Source: a virus. Taken from it: a stretch of DNA of 64,000 nucleotides. A program made the translations under genes and the position numbers. The notes under the pieces were generated by a model. It did not search any database. It worked only from the letters and a program-made list of their open reading frames with translations, and had not been told where the DNA came from. The stretch spans positions 29,786-93,785 of IMG/VR virus record IMGVR_UViG_3300047470_000343; one strand, 5' to 3'. Shown piece after piece: positions 16,001 through 23,267 of the stretch. Position 1 is the first letter of the stretch; every line of letters begins with the position of its first letter.

Positions 16001-18151
16001 CAGCGAAGCGTGACCGAGGTTCGCGAGCCCGTCCGTCATGTGCCCCACGACGGAACTGTTCGTGGACGCGATCTTCTTGAAGTCACGGCGGAACACACCG
16101 GACTGCATGAACTCGGCGCCCCGGTGGGCGAGCTCGCCCATCTGGGCTGCGGAGTCACCCAGCGCGCCCTTCAGCAGCGGGAACACGCTCGTCGCCAGAG
16201 GCTTGATGTCACTGGCGACCTTGGAGAAGAACCGTTCGGAGACGGCAATCTTCACCTTGGACCAGGCGCCGGAAAGCGAGGAGACGGCCGAGACAGCTTT
16301 CTTGGCCGACGGCGCGAGAGCGTCCATCGCCTGCTTCAGCTTCTCCTGCTGCGCCTTGGTCACCTTGCCGTCCGCGGCGAGCTGCTGCTGCGCGACGGCC
16401 GACTGCTTCAAGGCCTCGCCGAAGCCGCTGAACGCGACCTTCGTGCCGATGAAAGCCGAGCCGATCGCGGCGACGATGCCGGGGATCGCGCCCAGAACGC
16501 CGACGGCCGGCGCGGCGGCCGACACGAGTGCGGTGAGCCCGTACATGTACGCGCTCAGGGCCGCGGCCGCAGGCTGTAGAAGCGCGAGCAGTGAGCCGAT
16601 CAGCGCCATCCGGAAGCGGCGCCGCCCGCGCATACCCCCGCGTCCCGAGATGTCCGGGGTGACGGGCACGTTGATGGAAAAGCGGCTCGCGAGGGACTGC
16701 CCGGCGCTGATCAGGGACCGCACGCCGCGCATGAACAGGCCGCCGCGGTCGCCGTCGGCACGGACCCGGGCCCGGACGACGGACGTCGCGGCACGGGAGG
16801 CGCGGGCGACGATGCTGGACACGCCGCGCGTCAGGCTGGAGACCGCCCGGACCGCAGGCTGAACAGCGACCCGGACCGCGCTGCGGGTGTCACGGGCCGC
16901 GGTCGCGGTGATGCGGCGCAGGTCCCGGGCCAGGCCCGTGACAGCCGCACGGGCGGGCTGCGTGAGGACCCGCACCCGGGCGGCAACGGCACTGCTGTAC
17001 GGGGAGATGGCGCTGCGGATGCTGCGGCCGAACGACATGACGGAGTTGCGGGAGGAGTCCGCTGCCATCCGCACGCCGACCGTGAACTGGGTGCGGTAGC
17101 GGCTGGCCATGTCCCGCACGGACCGGGCGAAGCCGGTGGCGGAGCGGCGGGACATGTCCGCGCCGACCCGCACGCGCACAGCGAAGTCGCGCAGCGGCCC
17201 GAAGATCATGCTGTCCAGCCATCCGGAGCCGCCCAGCCGGCCGCCGAACGCGACGCGCAGCGCGTCGGCTGCCTCCTCGCCGAGTCGGCGCATCTGGCGG
17301 CCGATAGCCCGGAAATCGGTGCTCCGTACGCGCAGCCCGGCGATCCTGACCCGCAGGGACAGATCGCGGCCGTACGTCGTGAGGAAGTGGCGGGCCTCGC
17401 CGAGGAAGGTGCGTATCGCGTCGCCGGTGTCGGCGACGCCCAGCCGGATTCGGGCGCCGAGGCTGCGCACCAGGCCGGCGTTCTTGCCGAGCATGGTGAA
17501 GAACGAACGGCTGAACGCCCGCCCGGTGTCCCGGCCAGCGGTGACCGCGATACGGCCCATCTCCCGGACGAACGTGCGCAGCACGCCCCGGGTAGGGGCA
17601 AGCGCCGACCGTGTGACCACCCGTAGCTGCCGTAGCGCCACGGTGGCGATCCGGGAGAGGGAGCCGCCGAGCTGACGCTCCGAGTCTCGGTCCGGCGCGA
17701 CCCGTACCCGGACCGTGGAGGCCGCCGGGTCCCGGGCCACCCGGGTGAGCAGACCTCGCAGCGAACCGCGGAGCCTGCCCACCAGACGGCCCAGGCCGCC
17801 GCCACCGCCACCACCGCTTCGGGTGTTGCCGTCCTCGTCGTCGCCCAGGCGCACGGGCAGGTTCACCGCCGCGCCCTGCGCGGCGTTGTCGGCCACGGCG
17901 GACACCTCACGGCGAAGCCGGTTGGTGTCCTCCTCGACCTTGACCTTGACCTTCGCGTAGACGCCCTTGGACGCCTCCTCGACAGCCCGCTTCAACTGCT
18001 TGCGCAGTCCCTTGCTGTCGACCTTGACGGCGATCTTGGCGGCCACACCCTCGGCGGCCGCCTCCACCTTCGTGCGCAGCTCCCGGGCGAACCCTTCGAG
18101 GGAGGCGACAACGGTGACTTCAAGGCGTCCTGCCTGCATGCCCTCAGCCAC
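13079..18151 (-). CDS. Tape measure protein
   Basis: At 1690 aa this is the expected long Ala-rich, helical protein just downstream of the G/GT chaperones. It sets tail length; the rough rule of 0.15 nm per residue gives a tail near 250 nm. Residues about 1-500 are basic, with repeated Arg/Ser/Ala helices (for example VRVRVAPDRDSERQLGGSLS). Two or three hydrophobic membrane-like segments follow (about 505-570, 940-985 and 1025-1050), which could insert in the host membrane during DNA entry. The C-terminus has Gly/Ala segments with GGILRYAEGGI motifs typical of actinophage tape measures. The GTG start overlaps the chaperone stop by eight bases. Confidence 0.93.
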   Translation of the reverse strand: MAEGMQAGRLEVTVVASLEGFARELRTKVEAAAEGVAAKIAVKVDSKGLRKQLKRAVEEASKGVYAKVKVKVEEDTNRLRREVSAVADNAAQGAAVNLPVRLGDDEDGNTRSGGGGGGGLGRLVGRLRGSLRGLLTRVARDPAASTVRVRVAPDRDSERQLGGSLSRIATVALRQLRVVTRSALAPTRGVLRTFVREMGRIAVTAGRDTGRAFSRSFFTMLGKNAGLVRSLGARIRLGVADTGDAIRTFLGEARHFLTTYGRDLSLRVRIAGLRVRSTDFRAIGRQMRRLGEEAADALRVAFGGRLGGSGWLDSMIFGPLRDFAVRVRVGADMSRRSATGFARSVRDMASRYRTQFTVGVRMAADSSRNSVMSFGRSIRSAISPYSSAVAARVRVLTQPARAAVTGLARDLRRITATAARDTRSAVRVAVQPAVRAVSSLTRGVSSIVARASRAATSVVRARVRADGDRGGLFMRGVRSLISAGQSLASRFSINVPVTPDISGRGGMRGRRRFRMALIGSLLALLQPAAAALSAYMYGLTALVSAAAPAVGVLGAIPGIVAAIGSAFIGTKVAFSGFGEALKQSAVAQQQLAADGKVTKAQQEKLKQAMDALAPSAKKAVSAVSSLSGAWSKVKIAVSERFFSKVASDIKPLATSVFPLLKGALGDSAAQMGELAHRGAEFMQSGVFRRDFKKIASTNSSVVGHMTDGLANLGHASLDFLVASGPFVERVGAGAERMTQWMRASVQAGRETGSLAKFLDHAGDKAAQLGRSARDMIKGFGGIGRAGMDVGNGLLDGLEGTMIRFNRWANSKPGQKVMQQFFDDSAGTFHELNMLVGDFFRSFGRAARDSGVRDLIRQIRTELGPALGTFFSALGHSVGPALISLISNLATAFGNLSAAGSGLGVLMVSFSGLIHGFNVLMTLIPHANTVLATFLGTVLALKVMGSVAGVMRKFGTSITTGFAGVATSYRGAATEGGRLSGVMSGMRTAGGGMKRMLGGLTGALGGPFGVAIAGATVLLGWWVSKQEESARAAQAHQERVEGLTKALADSNGIIDANVRAQAVSTLQDATLADGKTHLVDIMRDAKVSLKDLTNAYLEQDGSVGDLQKKLMALAEANKDYNGAAADKSGIGKYSKTGQRYKDAADALGKMNGELQKGKRDAKEQGEALANSAGTGTDSYTRLKNAVKTFNDEAASSDDRVNALKTALDELQGNVMSVHDATARLDQTMLQVGDTMKGDIKHGEGWGESLIGADKLVKTSTKNGQTLNSQLQELRDGLLSVAGSARDAADHDLMPLSEAMSTTRDAAKDTRAKAIALAEAFHIPADKAAELADQMGLIPDDVTSLISLDGVDPANVDLALLRAKLDGLKNGNTITVKAPTQGAQKQLEDLGFKIKQVPKSSKVTITAPTGVARFNIGALVADIIAAPDRKKVTVETIIKRAAEDLRTVRDKVAGLPKGKSVEIKAPTKTAQQALKDLGYKIKTVDGSDGKKVRITAPNATPLAQVQRIQDRINNLTGTTVHVTVQYSEKGKPSVVQRQANGGILRYAEGGINAIGARVKAFANGAENHIAQISKAGDLRLWSEEETGGEAYVPLSPKKRKRSAAILDAVAKIFGGMVVYPGQGALKGYANGAVASARSASTRTVASRASTPQGAGALVGGDLNMNIGAVESTGTALEDAMFELRRIRLGGTP

Positions 18152-18979
18152 TGACCTGCACCATTCCTCTCCGGGCAGCGGCCGCCAACATCTTGCGGTG
18201 GCCGGTCATACGGGGCTGCCGCGGGCTGTTCCCCTGGGGAACAGCGGCGGCGTCATCAAGGGCCGGCGGCCGGTGGACCGACACGGGCTCCTTGCGGCGC
18301 CTCTCCGCGGCGAGAATCGACACTTCCTCGATCACCTGCGCCAGGAGTTCCTTGGTCACCGTCCAGCCACCAACGGGGGTGGACATGACGCAGGAGTCCT
18401 CCGGCAGTCCGTCGAGGAGTGACGTCAGTCGCCGGAGTCCGATGAATCCGGGCTGTCCTGGTCGGAGCCAGACTCGTCGGGCGTCGATGCGGTGGTAGCG
18501 GGAGAGGTCGGACTCGACGTCTGCGAATCGCTCGCGGAGGAGCCGCCCAGTCCGAAGAGCTTTCCCAGTTCCACCCCGTAGACCATGGCGAGGGCCTTGG
18601 TCAGGCGTACGTACTCGGGGACCGACGGCTTGTGCGCCTTGAAGTCCTCGAACGCGTCCTCGCCCAGGAGCGCCTTGTAGATCTCCTTCACCGCGGCGAT
18701 GAGCTGGCCGGGAAGGTTGCCGTGCCGGAACACGAGATCGACGATGGCGCCGGTGCCGATGTCGCCCGAGGAGTTCATGGCCTCGCCGAGCAGCCCCATC
18801 AGATTGAGGTCGTCATCCAGCAGCGGGTCCAGCGCATCGGCCGGGAGCTCCGCCGGGAACAGGAGATCCCAGTCGTCACGCACCTTCACGGTGATGCCGT
18901 GAGGGAACTTCACCTCACGCCGGTCGGCAGAGATGTCGATGGCGTACGTCGCGTCGGTCTTGGCCGTCTTGGCGGTCAT
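18144..18979 (-). CDS. Tail assembly chaperone GT, -1 frameshift product
   Basis: This reads the first 140 codons of the G gene, slips back one base at the GGGAAAG heptamer (18566-18560), and continues in the -1 frame for 138 more residues to the stop at 18144, giving about 278 aa. The -1 frame is open across the whole overlap. After the slip it encodes a sensible helical segment (LLRERFADVESDLSRYHRID, then LRRLTSLLDGLPEDS), a pattern I know from gpT parts of actinophage chaperones. GT and G together coat the tape measure during tube assembly. The frame phase, the slippery site and the position before the tape measure agree. Confidence 0.88.
18425..18979 (-). CDS. Tail assembly chaperone G
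   Basis: The 184-aa protein starts at ATG 18979 (MTAKTAKTDATYAID), which has GGGAGG upstream. The longer in-frame extension up to 19267 runs through a centromere-like palindrome and is rejected. The core (about 15-145) is helical, with GAIVDLVFRHGNLPGQLIAA typical of the family. The tail after residue 140 is a Ser/Thr/Asp-rich disordered stretch used only in the unshifted product. It is the short partner of the frameshifted GT protein and acts in the cytoplasm on the tape measure. Confidence 0.88.
   Translation of the reverse strand: MTAKTAKTDATYAIDISADRREVKFPHGITVKVRDDWDLLFPAELPADALDPLLDDDLNLMGLLGEAMNSSGDIGTGAIVDLVFRHGNLPGQLIAAVKEIYKALLGEDAFEDFKAHKPSVPEYVRLTKALAMVYGVELGKLFGLGGSSASDSQTSSPTSPATTASTPDESGSDQDSPDSSDSGD
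18560..18566 (-). other. Programmed -1 frameshift site GGGAAAG
   Basis: Read on the minus strand in frame as (ct)G GGA AAG, this is a canonical X XXY YYZ heptamer in the chaperone gene. Both frames encode plausible protein on their own side of it. Confidence 0.88.
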
Positions 18980-19034
18980 GGGTCGGGTCCTCCCGGTGGG
19001 TGTCGAAGCACCGGGAAGGTAGGAACCCTGATCG

Positions 19035-19049
19035 GCTTGCGTCTCGGGG
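19035..19049 (-). promoter_or_regulatory. Intergenic box, copy 6
   Basis: GCTTGCGTCTCGGGG on the plus strand, 56 bases before the chaperone G start. It is followed (toward the gene) by a small CCCGGTG/CACCGGG hairpin at 18992-19015. Confidence 0.65.
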
Positions 19050-19090
19050 TGCGCCGGACCGCCGGAATTCCGCACCTGGGCAAGATCGTT

Positions 19091-19117
19091 CCCGTGTCTC
19101 TCAGTGAGAGACACGGG
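19091..19117. repeat. 27-bp palindrome, candidate parS 1
   Basis: Perfect palindrome with 13-bp arms (CCCGTGTCTCTCA and its complement) around a single central base, 139 bases upstream of parA. Two identical copies lie after parB. Candidate centromere or ParB operator. Confidence 0.75.
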
Positions 19118-19256
19118 CCGGGAAGCGCGCGGGCCGAGCTTCCCGCCGCGAGACATGACTCTTTCGGTTACAGCCCATGGGGGTCTGCCGCCTTGATAAT
19201 CGTTCGGCTGGCAGAATGCGAGCGATCTGTTCGCCGTGCCTGGAAGGGGCGACGTC

Positions 19257-20153
19257 GTGACCATCATGCCTATGTCAGCCGTAGATCTCGGCGTCGACTA
19301 CGGGCTCTTCAGCCACGTGACCGTCTTCGCCAGCGGTAAGGGAGGCGTCGGCAAGACCACCTTGACCGGCAACAACGCCACCCGGACCGCCAGCAAGGGA
19401 ATCCCCACGCTGGCCATCGACGCCAACGGCCAGGGCAATCTCCGGCGCGAGTTCGGCATGGCCGAGGGCGACAAGGGCGAGGCCTTCTACGAGGCCTTGA
19501 AGAACGGCACCCCGCTGGTGCCCATCAAGAACGTGCGCCCCAACCTCGACGTCGTCGTGGGCGGCAGCGAACTCCGACAGATCACCAGCCTGTTCATGGA
19601 GCTCGCGACGCGAGAGGGCCCCTACGCAGCCTTCTGCCGCCTCGCGCAGTGCCTGCAACCGCTGCTCCCGAACTACGGCGTCGTCTGGATGGACGCCCCG
19701 CCGGAGAACCCGAACATCCTCACCCTGTGCCTGTGCGCAAGCCGCTGGCTCGTCGCCCCGGTGAAGATGGACGTGTGCTCGCTGGAGGACGCGCTCAAGG
19801 ACATCTCCGACGCCTTCCGCGCCGCGAAGCAGGTCAACCAGCTCCTCGAACTGCTGGGCGTCGTCCACTTCGGATCGCCGAACAAGTCGAGCAGCATCCA
19901 CAAGGAAGTCGTCCACGAGGCCCGCAAGATGCTCGGCGCGAACACCCACGTGTTCGACGAGACCGTTCACGCCTCCTCCAAGACCGCCCAGCTCGCCCGC
20001 AAGCTCGGCGTCTCCGTCTGGGAGCTCGAAGAGCTGAAGCGGCCCGAGGACAAGGGTTTTGAAGACACGATTGCCAAGCTCGCCAAGGCTCACGACAAGC
20101 TGACAACCGCGATGCTGCTGCGCATGAGGAGCCGACTGGAGATGGCCGCATGA
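19257..20153 (+). CDS. parA: ParA-family partition ATPase
   Basis: The preferred GTG start at 19257 has GGAAGGGG 7 bases upstream (298 aa); an in-frame ATG at 19236 lacks one. A deviant Walker A, SGKGGVGKTT (about residues 26-35), and the switch segment WMDAPPENPN (about 143-152) identify the ParA/MinD ATPase family that segregates plasmids. In the A' region the usual DxDPQGN reads DANGQGN, so the second Asp and the Pro are replaced by Asn and Gly. The gene is divergent from the tail operon and overlaps parB by four bases (ATGA). A palindrome candidate for parS lies upstream, where autoregulation by ParB would act. Confidence 0.92.
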   Translation: MTIMPMSAVDLGVDYGLFSHVTVFASGKGGVGKTTLTGNNATRTASKGIPTLAIDANGQGNLRREFGMAEGDKGEAFYEALKNGTPLVPIKNVRPNLDVVVGGSELRQITSLFMELATREGPYAAFCRLAQCLQPLLPNYGVVWMDAPPENPNILTLCLCASRWLVAPVKMDVCSLEDALKDISDAFRAAKQVNQLLELLGVVHFGSPNKSSSIHKEVVHEARKMLGANTHVFDETVHASSKTAQLARKLGVSVWELEELKRPEDKGFEDTIAKLAKAHDKLTTAMLLRMRSRLEMAA

Positions 20154-21037
20154 CCACGAACACCGAAGACGAGCGCGGCGAACTGGAAGACGCCTTCAAC
20201 GGCACGGCGTCGCCCGAGGTGGACCCGTTCGCCTTCCTGAAGCTGGGGGGCAGCGGCCTCCCCGAGCAGCAGACCGGCGCCCCGGCGGCGGCCCCGGCCG
20301 CGGAGGTCGCAGTACGCGCCACGGCCGAGGCCGCGATCGATCCCGAGCCGGAGGTCGATCCCGAGCCGCCGGCCGATGCGCCCAAGAGTGAGCGTCTCGC
20401 GTACTTCGAGGGCGTCGTCCACCGCGAACGGGAGCTGTTCAAGGACACCGTCGCTGCGGCCGATCAGCGGTTCGTGGAGCGGGCGAGTGGCCCGCTGTAC
20501 GCGATCAACAGGGAGAGCCTGTATCTGGAGATGAGGTCGGACGCGACCGGGGAGCCGTTCACCCGGTTCCGGGACTACCTCCAGGAGCGATGGGGCATTT
20601 CCCGCGCCCACGGATACCGGATCCTCAACGAGTACCCGGTGATGACGGCCCTCGATGACTTGGCCCCGGACAAGCTCACCACCCGGCAGGTCCCGAAGCT
20701 GCTCGCCATCCTGCGCTCACGTGGCGCGGAAGATGTTCGCACCGTGTGGGAGCAGTCGGAGGAGAAGACCCCGGCAGGCTTGCAGGCGACCATCGACCGC
20801 CTTGGCTGGGGCGACCCCGAAGCCGAAGCGCTCGATGACCTCAGCGAGTCCGACCGGGAACGCGTCGCGCTGGTGGACCGCTGGGACAAGGTGATGGAGA
20901 CACTCGACCCTGCGAAGGCCCGGCAGCACCTGTCCCGCAACCCCGAGGACGCGCAGCGGCTCCTTGACCGGCTCAAGCCGTTTGTCGACGTCCTGGAAGA
21001 AGTCGCTCAGCTCCCGCCCGGCAAGGGCAAAAAGTAG
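20150..21037 (+). CDS. parB: ParB-like partition / DNA-binding protein
   Basis: The 295-aa protein is coupled to parA through an ATGA overlap. The N-terminal 85 residues are acidic and Pro/Ala-rich. A central domain (about 85-215) contains a helix-turn-helix-like segment, RDYLQERWGISRAHGYRILN (about 142-161). The C-terminal helices (about 230-290) could dimerise. I see no canonical ParB/Spo0J N-terminal CTPase motif (GERR), so this looks like one of the diverged centromere-binding proteins of actinobacterial plasmids. The three flanking palindromes are its most likely targets. ParB is assigned mainly from context. Confidence 0.75.
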   Translation: MTTNTEDERGELEDAFNGTASPEVDPFAFLKLGGSGLPEQQTGAPAAAPAAEVAVRATAEAAIDPEPEVDPEPPADAPKSERLAYFEGVVHRERELFKDTVAAADQRFVERASGPLYAINRESLYLEMRSDATGEPFTRFRDYLQERWGISRAHGYRILNEYPVMTALDDLAPDKLTTRQVPKLLAILRSRGAEDVRTVWEQSEEKTPAGLQATIDRLGWGDPEAEALDDLSESDRERVALVDRWDKVMETLDPAKARQHLSRNPEDAQRLLDRLKPFVDVLEEVAQLPPGKGKK

Positions 21038-21057
21038 CGCCGACCGCTGTCCGGAGC

Positions 21058-21084
21058 CCCGTGTCTCTCAGTGAGAGACACGGG
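21058..21084. repeat. 27-bp palindrome, candidate parS 2
   Basis: Identical to the copy at 19091, starting 20 bases after the parB stop. Confidence 0.75.
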
Positions 21085-21101
21085 GCTTTCCGCTTCCCCG
21101 G

Positions 21102-21128
21102 CCCGTGTCTCTCACTGAGAGACACGGG
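21102..21128. repeat. 27-bp palindrome, candidate parS 3
   Basis: Same palindrome with the central base complemented, so it equals the other copies read from the opposite strand. It lies 17 bases from copy 2. Confidence 0.75.
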
Positions 21129-21134
21129 ACTCGA

Positions 21135-21728
21135 TCACCGCGCCGGAGCGAACGCCGGGTCGTCGGTGAGCAGGTACCAGGCGTCGGCGTCGTCGCCGCC
21201 CTGCACGGCCAGGCGCAGCGGCAGCACGGCCTCCTTCGACTTCTGGAGGTCCGACTGCACGCCCTCCATCTGCATGGCGCGCGGCACGACGTACCGGTAG
21301 TGCTTGCCGCCGTCGATGACCTCGACCACGGCCGCGATTTCGCCGCGGCCGCCGACGCGAGGCGGCACGAACTTGTAGTGCTTCGGGGTGCCGCCGCCAC
21401 CGGCAGGCGTGATTTCGGTGATCTCGCCGCCGCCGAACACCGCCGTGAAGTTGGCGCCGTTCCACTGCTGGAGGTCGACCTCGATCGTCGCCGCGTCCGA
21501 GGTCTGGAAGGTGCGCGACGGGTAGTCCGACTGCGCGCTCTTCACGGTCTCGAACTGGGGCTCTTCGTTGAACTTGAGCGAGTCCTCGGTGGTGAGGCCG
21601 ACGCTGTACCAGCCGGAGCCCATGACGGCGGTTGCGTCCGCCGGGGCCGCGGTGCCGACGGGCGCAAGCCATACCTGGGTGCGTGCGGGGATGACGATCT
21701 GGGTGTTGTTCGTGATGTCGCCACTCAT
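21135..21728 (-). CDS. Major tail (tube) protein
   Basis: The 197-aa beta-rich protein starts at ATG with GAGGAG upstream. It contains ARTQVWLAPVGTAAPADATA near the N-terminus, a central GWYSVGLTTEDSLKFNEEPQ segment, and a C-terminal strand region. These are characteristic of actinophage tail tube proteins, in which the Leu-Thr-Glu-Asp pattern recurs. It lies between the tail terminator and the chaperones, as expected, although the parAB island now intervenes. Polymerised rings form the tube through which DNA passes. A box and a GGCCGGG hairpin precede it, suggesting separate high expression. Confidence 0.85.
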   Translation of the reverse strand: MSGDITNNTQIVIPARTQVWLAPVGTAAPADATAVMGSGWYSVGLTTEDSLKFNEEPQFETVKSAQSDYPSRTFQTSDAATIEVDLQQWNGANFTAVFGGGEITEITPAGGGGTPKHYKFVPPRVGGRGEIAAVVEVIDGGKHYRYVVPRAMQMEGVQSDLQKSKEAVLPLRLAVQGGDDADAWYLLTDDPAFAPAR

Positions 21729-21785
21729 GGCGGTGCTCTCCTCGGGCCGGGGTTAAAGGCCCGGCCACGATGGAGAGCGGGAGGG

Positions 21786-21800
21786 GTTACCGTCCCGGGC
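21786..21800 (-). promoter_or_regulatory. Intergenic box, copy 7
   Basis: GTTACCGTCCCGGGC on the plus strand. It overlaps the TAA stop of the 66-aa gene and lies 58 bases before the tube protein start. A GGCCGGG/CCCGGCC hairpin (21745-21766) separates it from the start. Confidence 0.65.
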
Positions 21801-21987
21801 TCACCCTTGGCGCGGGCCCCAGGAGCGGCAGCGGGACGCCGAACGCGGCCGCCACGATCTGCCGGACACGGTCCCGTTCCAGGAACTCGGCGATCGTCCG
21901 CCGCGTGGCTGCGCACACCGGATGCTGGAAGCGGATGACACGCACCGGCACCGGGAACTGCCAGACGTGGACTTCGTGCTCGGTCAC
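21787..21987 (-). CDS. Small hypothetical protein in tail module
   Basis: The 66-aa protein begins at a GTG that overlaps the preceding stop (GTGA) and has GCAGGAG upstream. It reads VTEHEVHVWQFPVPVRVIRF and then a helix with an Arg-rich turn (ATRRTIAEFLERDRVRQIVA). It is translationally coupled to the tail terminator gene and precedes the tube gene, so a small tail-completion or assembly factor is likely. No family is recognised. Confidence 0.65.
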   Translation of the reverse strand: MTEHEVHVWQFPVPVRVIRFQHPVCAATRRTIAEFLERDRVRQIVAAAFGVPLPLLGPAPRVSPGR

Positions 21988-22427
21988 GGGCTCTCCTGCG
22001 GCGGGTGGATGGTGAGGAGCAGCCCGAAGATCCATCGGGGCTGACCGGTCTCCAGCGGCGAGTCGATGACCATGCCGGACGGCCGGACGGCCGAGAGAAC
22101 GGGCTGACCGGGCGCGGGGTCCTGGTCGACGAGCTCCTTCGCCGCGAGCGCGCACACGAGCAGCGCACGCCGCAGCGCAGCCGGGCCGGGCCAGCCGCTC
22201 GGGTCGCCGATGAGCTCCAGCGACACGTTCGGCTCCGTCGCCCATCGCATGTCCCGCAGGTCTCCGCCGGGGCCGGCCGAGATCCGAAGGTGCGGCCACG
22301 GCGCCTCGATTGCGCCGGAGACATGGCCGGGCCCGCCGAGCACCTCTTGAACCTTGGGGTGCGCGGCGAGCCACGGCAGCAGCAAGCCGACCGGGTCGGC
22401 GTCGGCGAGCGCGTACGGATCGGCCAT
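21984..22427 (-). CDS. Tail terminator / tail completion protein
   Basis: The 147-aa protein has a helical N-terminus (VGLLLPWLAAHPKVQEVLGG), a central beta segment with PWPHLRIS, and a C-terminal beta strand (RWIFGLLLTIHPPQE). This resembles the alpha/beta fold of tail terminator proteins (lambda gpU or HK97 gp10 type), which cap the tube. The position after the neck and connector genes and before the tube protein supports this. It is coupled to the 66-aa gene by overlap. Confidence 0.65.
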   Translation of the reverse strand: MADPYALADADPVGLLLPWLAAHPKVQEVLGGPGHVSGAIEAPWPHLRISAGPGGDLRDMRWATEPNVSLELIGDPSGWPGPAALRRALLVCALAAKELVDQDPAPGQPVLSAVRPSGMVIDSPLETGQPRWIFGLLLTIHPPQESP

Positions 22428-22431
22428 GGGA

Positions 22432-22689
22432 TCAGCCGCGGGCGGCGTAGCCGTTGCGGCGGAGCTGACGGGCGTAGTCGGGGCTCACGAGCACCGTCGA
22501 GCCCGGCAGGTACTCCTTCGCCCCAATGCGCAGGTGATGCGCGAGGGTCAGCTTCTCCGGCTTCTGCCCCGGGCGCAGCGGCGGCCCGGCGATAGCCACG
22601 GTCTCCTCGGCGGGCGCTTCCGCCGGCGCTACGGTCTCGGTCGTCTTGGCGTCCGTCTCAGCGGGCGTCTTCCTGGTGTTGGTCGTCAT
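22432..22689 (-). CDS. Small structural-module protein
   Basis: The 85-aa protein has a disordered Thr/Ala/Glu-rich first half and a compact basic second half (LTLAHHLRIGAKEYLPGSTV, then SPDYARQLRRNGYA). Such small proteins occur in head-tail connector clusters of actinophages, but their role is unknown. The second half resembles in style the C-terminus of the 173-aa protein encoded upstream (a Tyr-rich segment followed by an Ala/Arg/Leu helix). It lies four bases before the tail terminator gene. Confidence 0.65.
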   Translation of the reverse strand: MTTNTRKTPAETDAKTTETVAPAEAPAEETVAIAGPPLRPGQKPEKLTLAHHLRIGAKEYLPGSTVLVSPDYARQLRRNGYAARG

Positions 22690-22715
22690 GAGGCAGAAGA
22701 GTGCCGACGCCGACC

Positions 22716-22730
22716 GCTACTGTCGCGCGC
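22716..22730 (-). promoter_or_regulatory. Intergenic box, copy 8
   Basis: GCTACTGTCGCGCGC on the plus strand, between the neck protein stop and the 85-aa gene, 27 bases before its start. Confidence 0.6.
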
Positions 22731-22736
22731 TGCGGG

Positions 22737-23267
22737 TCAGCGGCTCGCGGCGACTGCCGCCGCGGCCCGCGCCATGTAGAACACGCCCGGCGCGATCAGG
22801 TTCCCTGGGTAGACGGTGCCGACCTCCGCAGCCACAACCCAATCGCCTTCGGCGATCACCTTCACGGTCACGGTCGTCCCCGCCACCACGGGCGGCAGGG
22901 TACGGATGTTCTTGGAGATGCCGTCGGGGATCGTGTCCGCGCGGCACTCGCAGTTCTTCAGGTTGGCGACCGCGCGAGAGGACTCGTCCCGCGGGAACTT
23001 CATGTATGTCTTCGGCCCGACGCCGCGGTGGTCGCGGTCCCACTGCATGGAGTTGATCTCGAAGCGCAGGTTGTCGGGGCGCTCCTGGCCGTGCGCCTGA
23101 ATGTGCGTGCGCCGCATGTCGTGATCGGCGACGGTCACCCACTTCTTCGTCGGCGGAGCGAAGATCTTCGCCTGCCGCTCGACCCGGCGGCCGATCTCCT
23201 CGACCCGCGGGGCGATCATCACCGCGAGGCGCTGCTCCAGCCCCGGCGATACATGGAACTTGGCCAT
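22737..23267 (-). CDS. Head-tail joining (neck) protein, gp10-like
   Basis: The start is the ATG at 23267, which overlaps the upstream TGA (TGATG); a longer frame upstream is spurious. The 176-aa protein has a basic N-terminal helix (SPGLEQRLAVMIAPRVEEIG) that leads into an APPTKKWVTVADHDM segment and a beta-rich remainder. HK97 gp10-like neck proteins share a helix followed by a beta domain and this genomic place after the head-closure gene. Two Cys (NCEC) near residue 115 are unusual. It probably attaches the tail to the head. Confidence 0.6.
   Translation of the reverse strand: MAKFHVSPGLEQRLAVMIAPRVEEIGRRVERQAKIFAPPTKKWVTVADHDMRRTHIQAHGQERPDNLRFEINSMQWDRDHRGVGPKTYMKFPRDESSRAVANLKNCECRADTIPDGISKNIRTLPPVVAGTTVTVKVIAEGDWVVAAEVGTVYPGNLIAPGVFYMARAAAAVAASR

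Noticed and set aside
18144-18386. Separate 80-aa gene after chaperone G
   Set aside because: The frame is open upstream to the GGGAAAG site and encodes gpT-like sequence before the ATG, so it is the end of the frameshifted product.
18980-19267. 96-residue N-terminal extension of chaperone G
   Set aside because: It translates the parS-like palindrome and an intergenic box; the shorter start has a good Shine-Dalgarno sequence.
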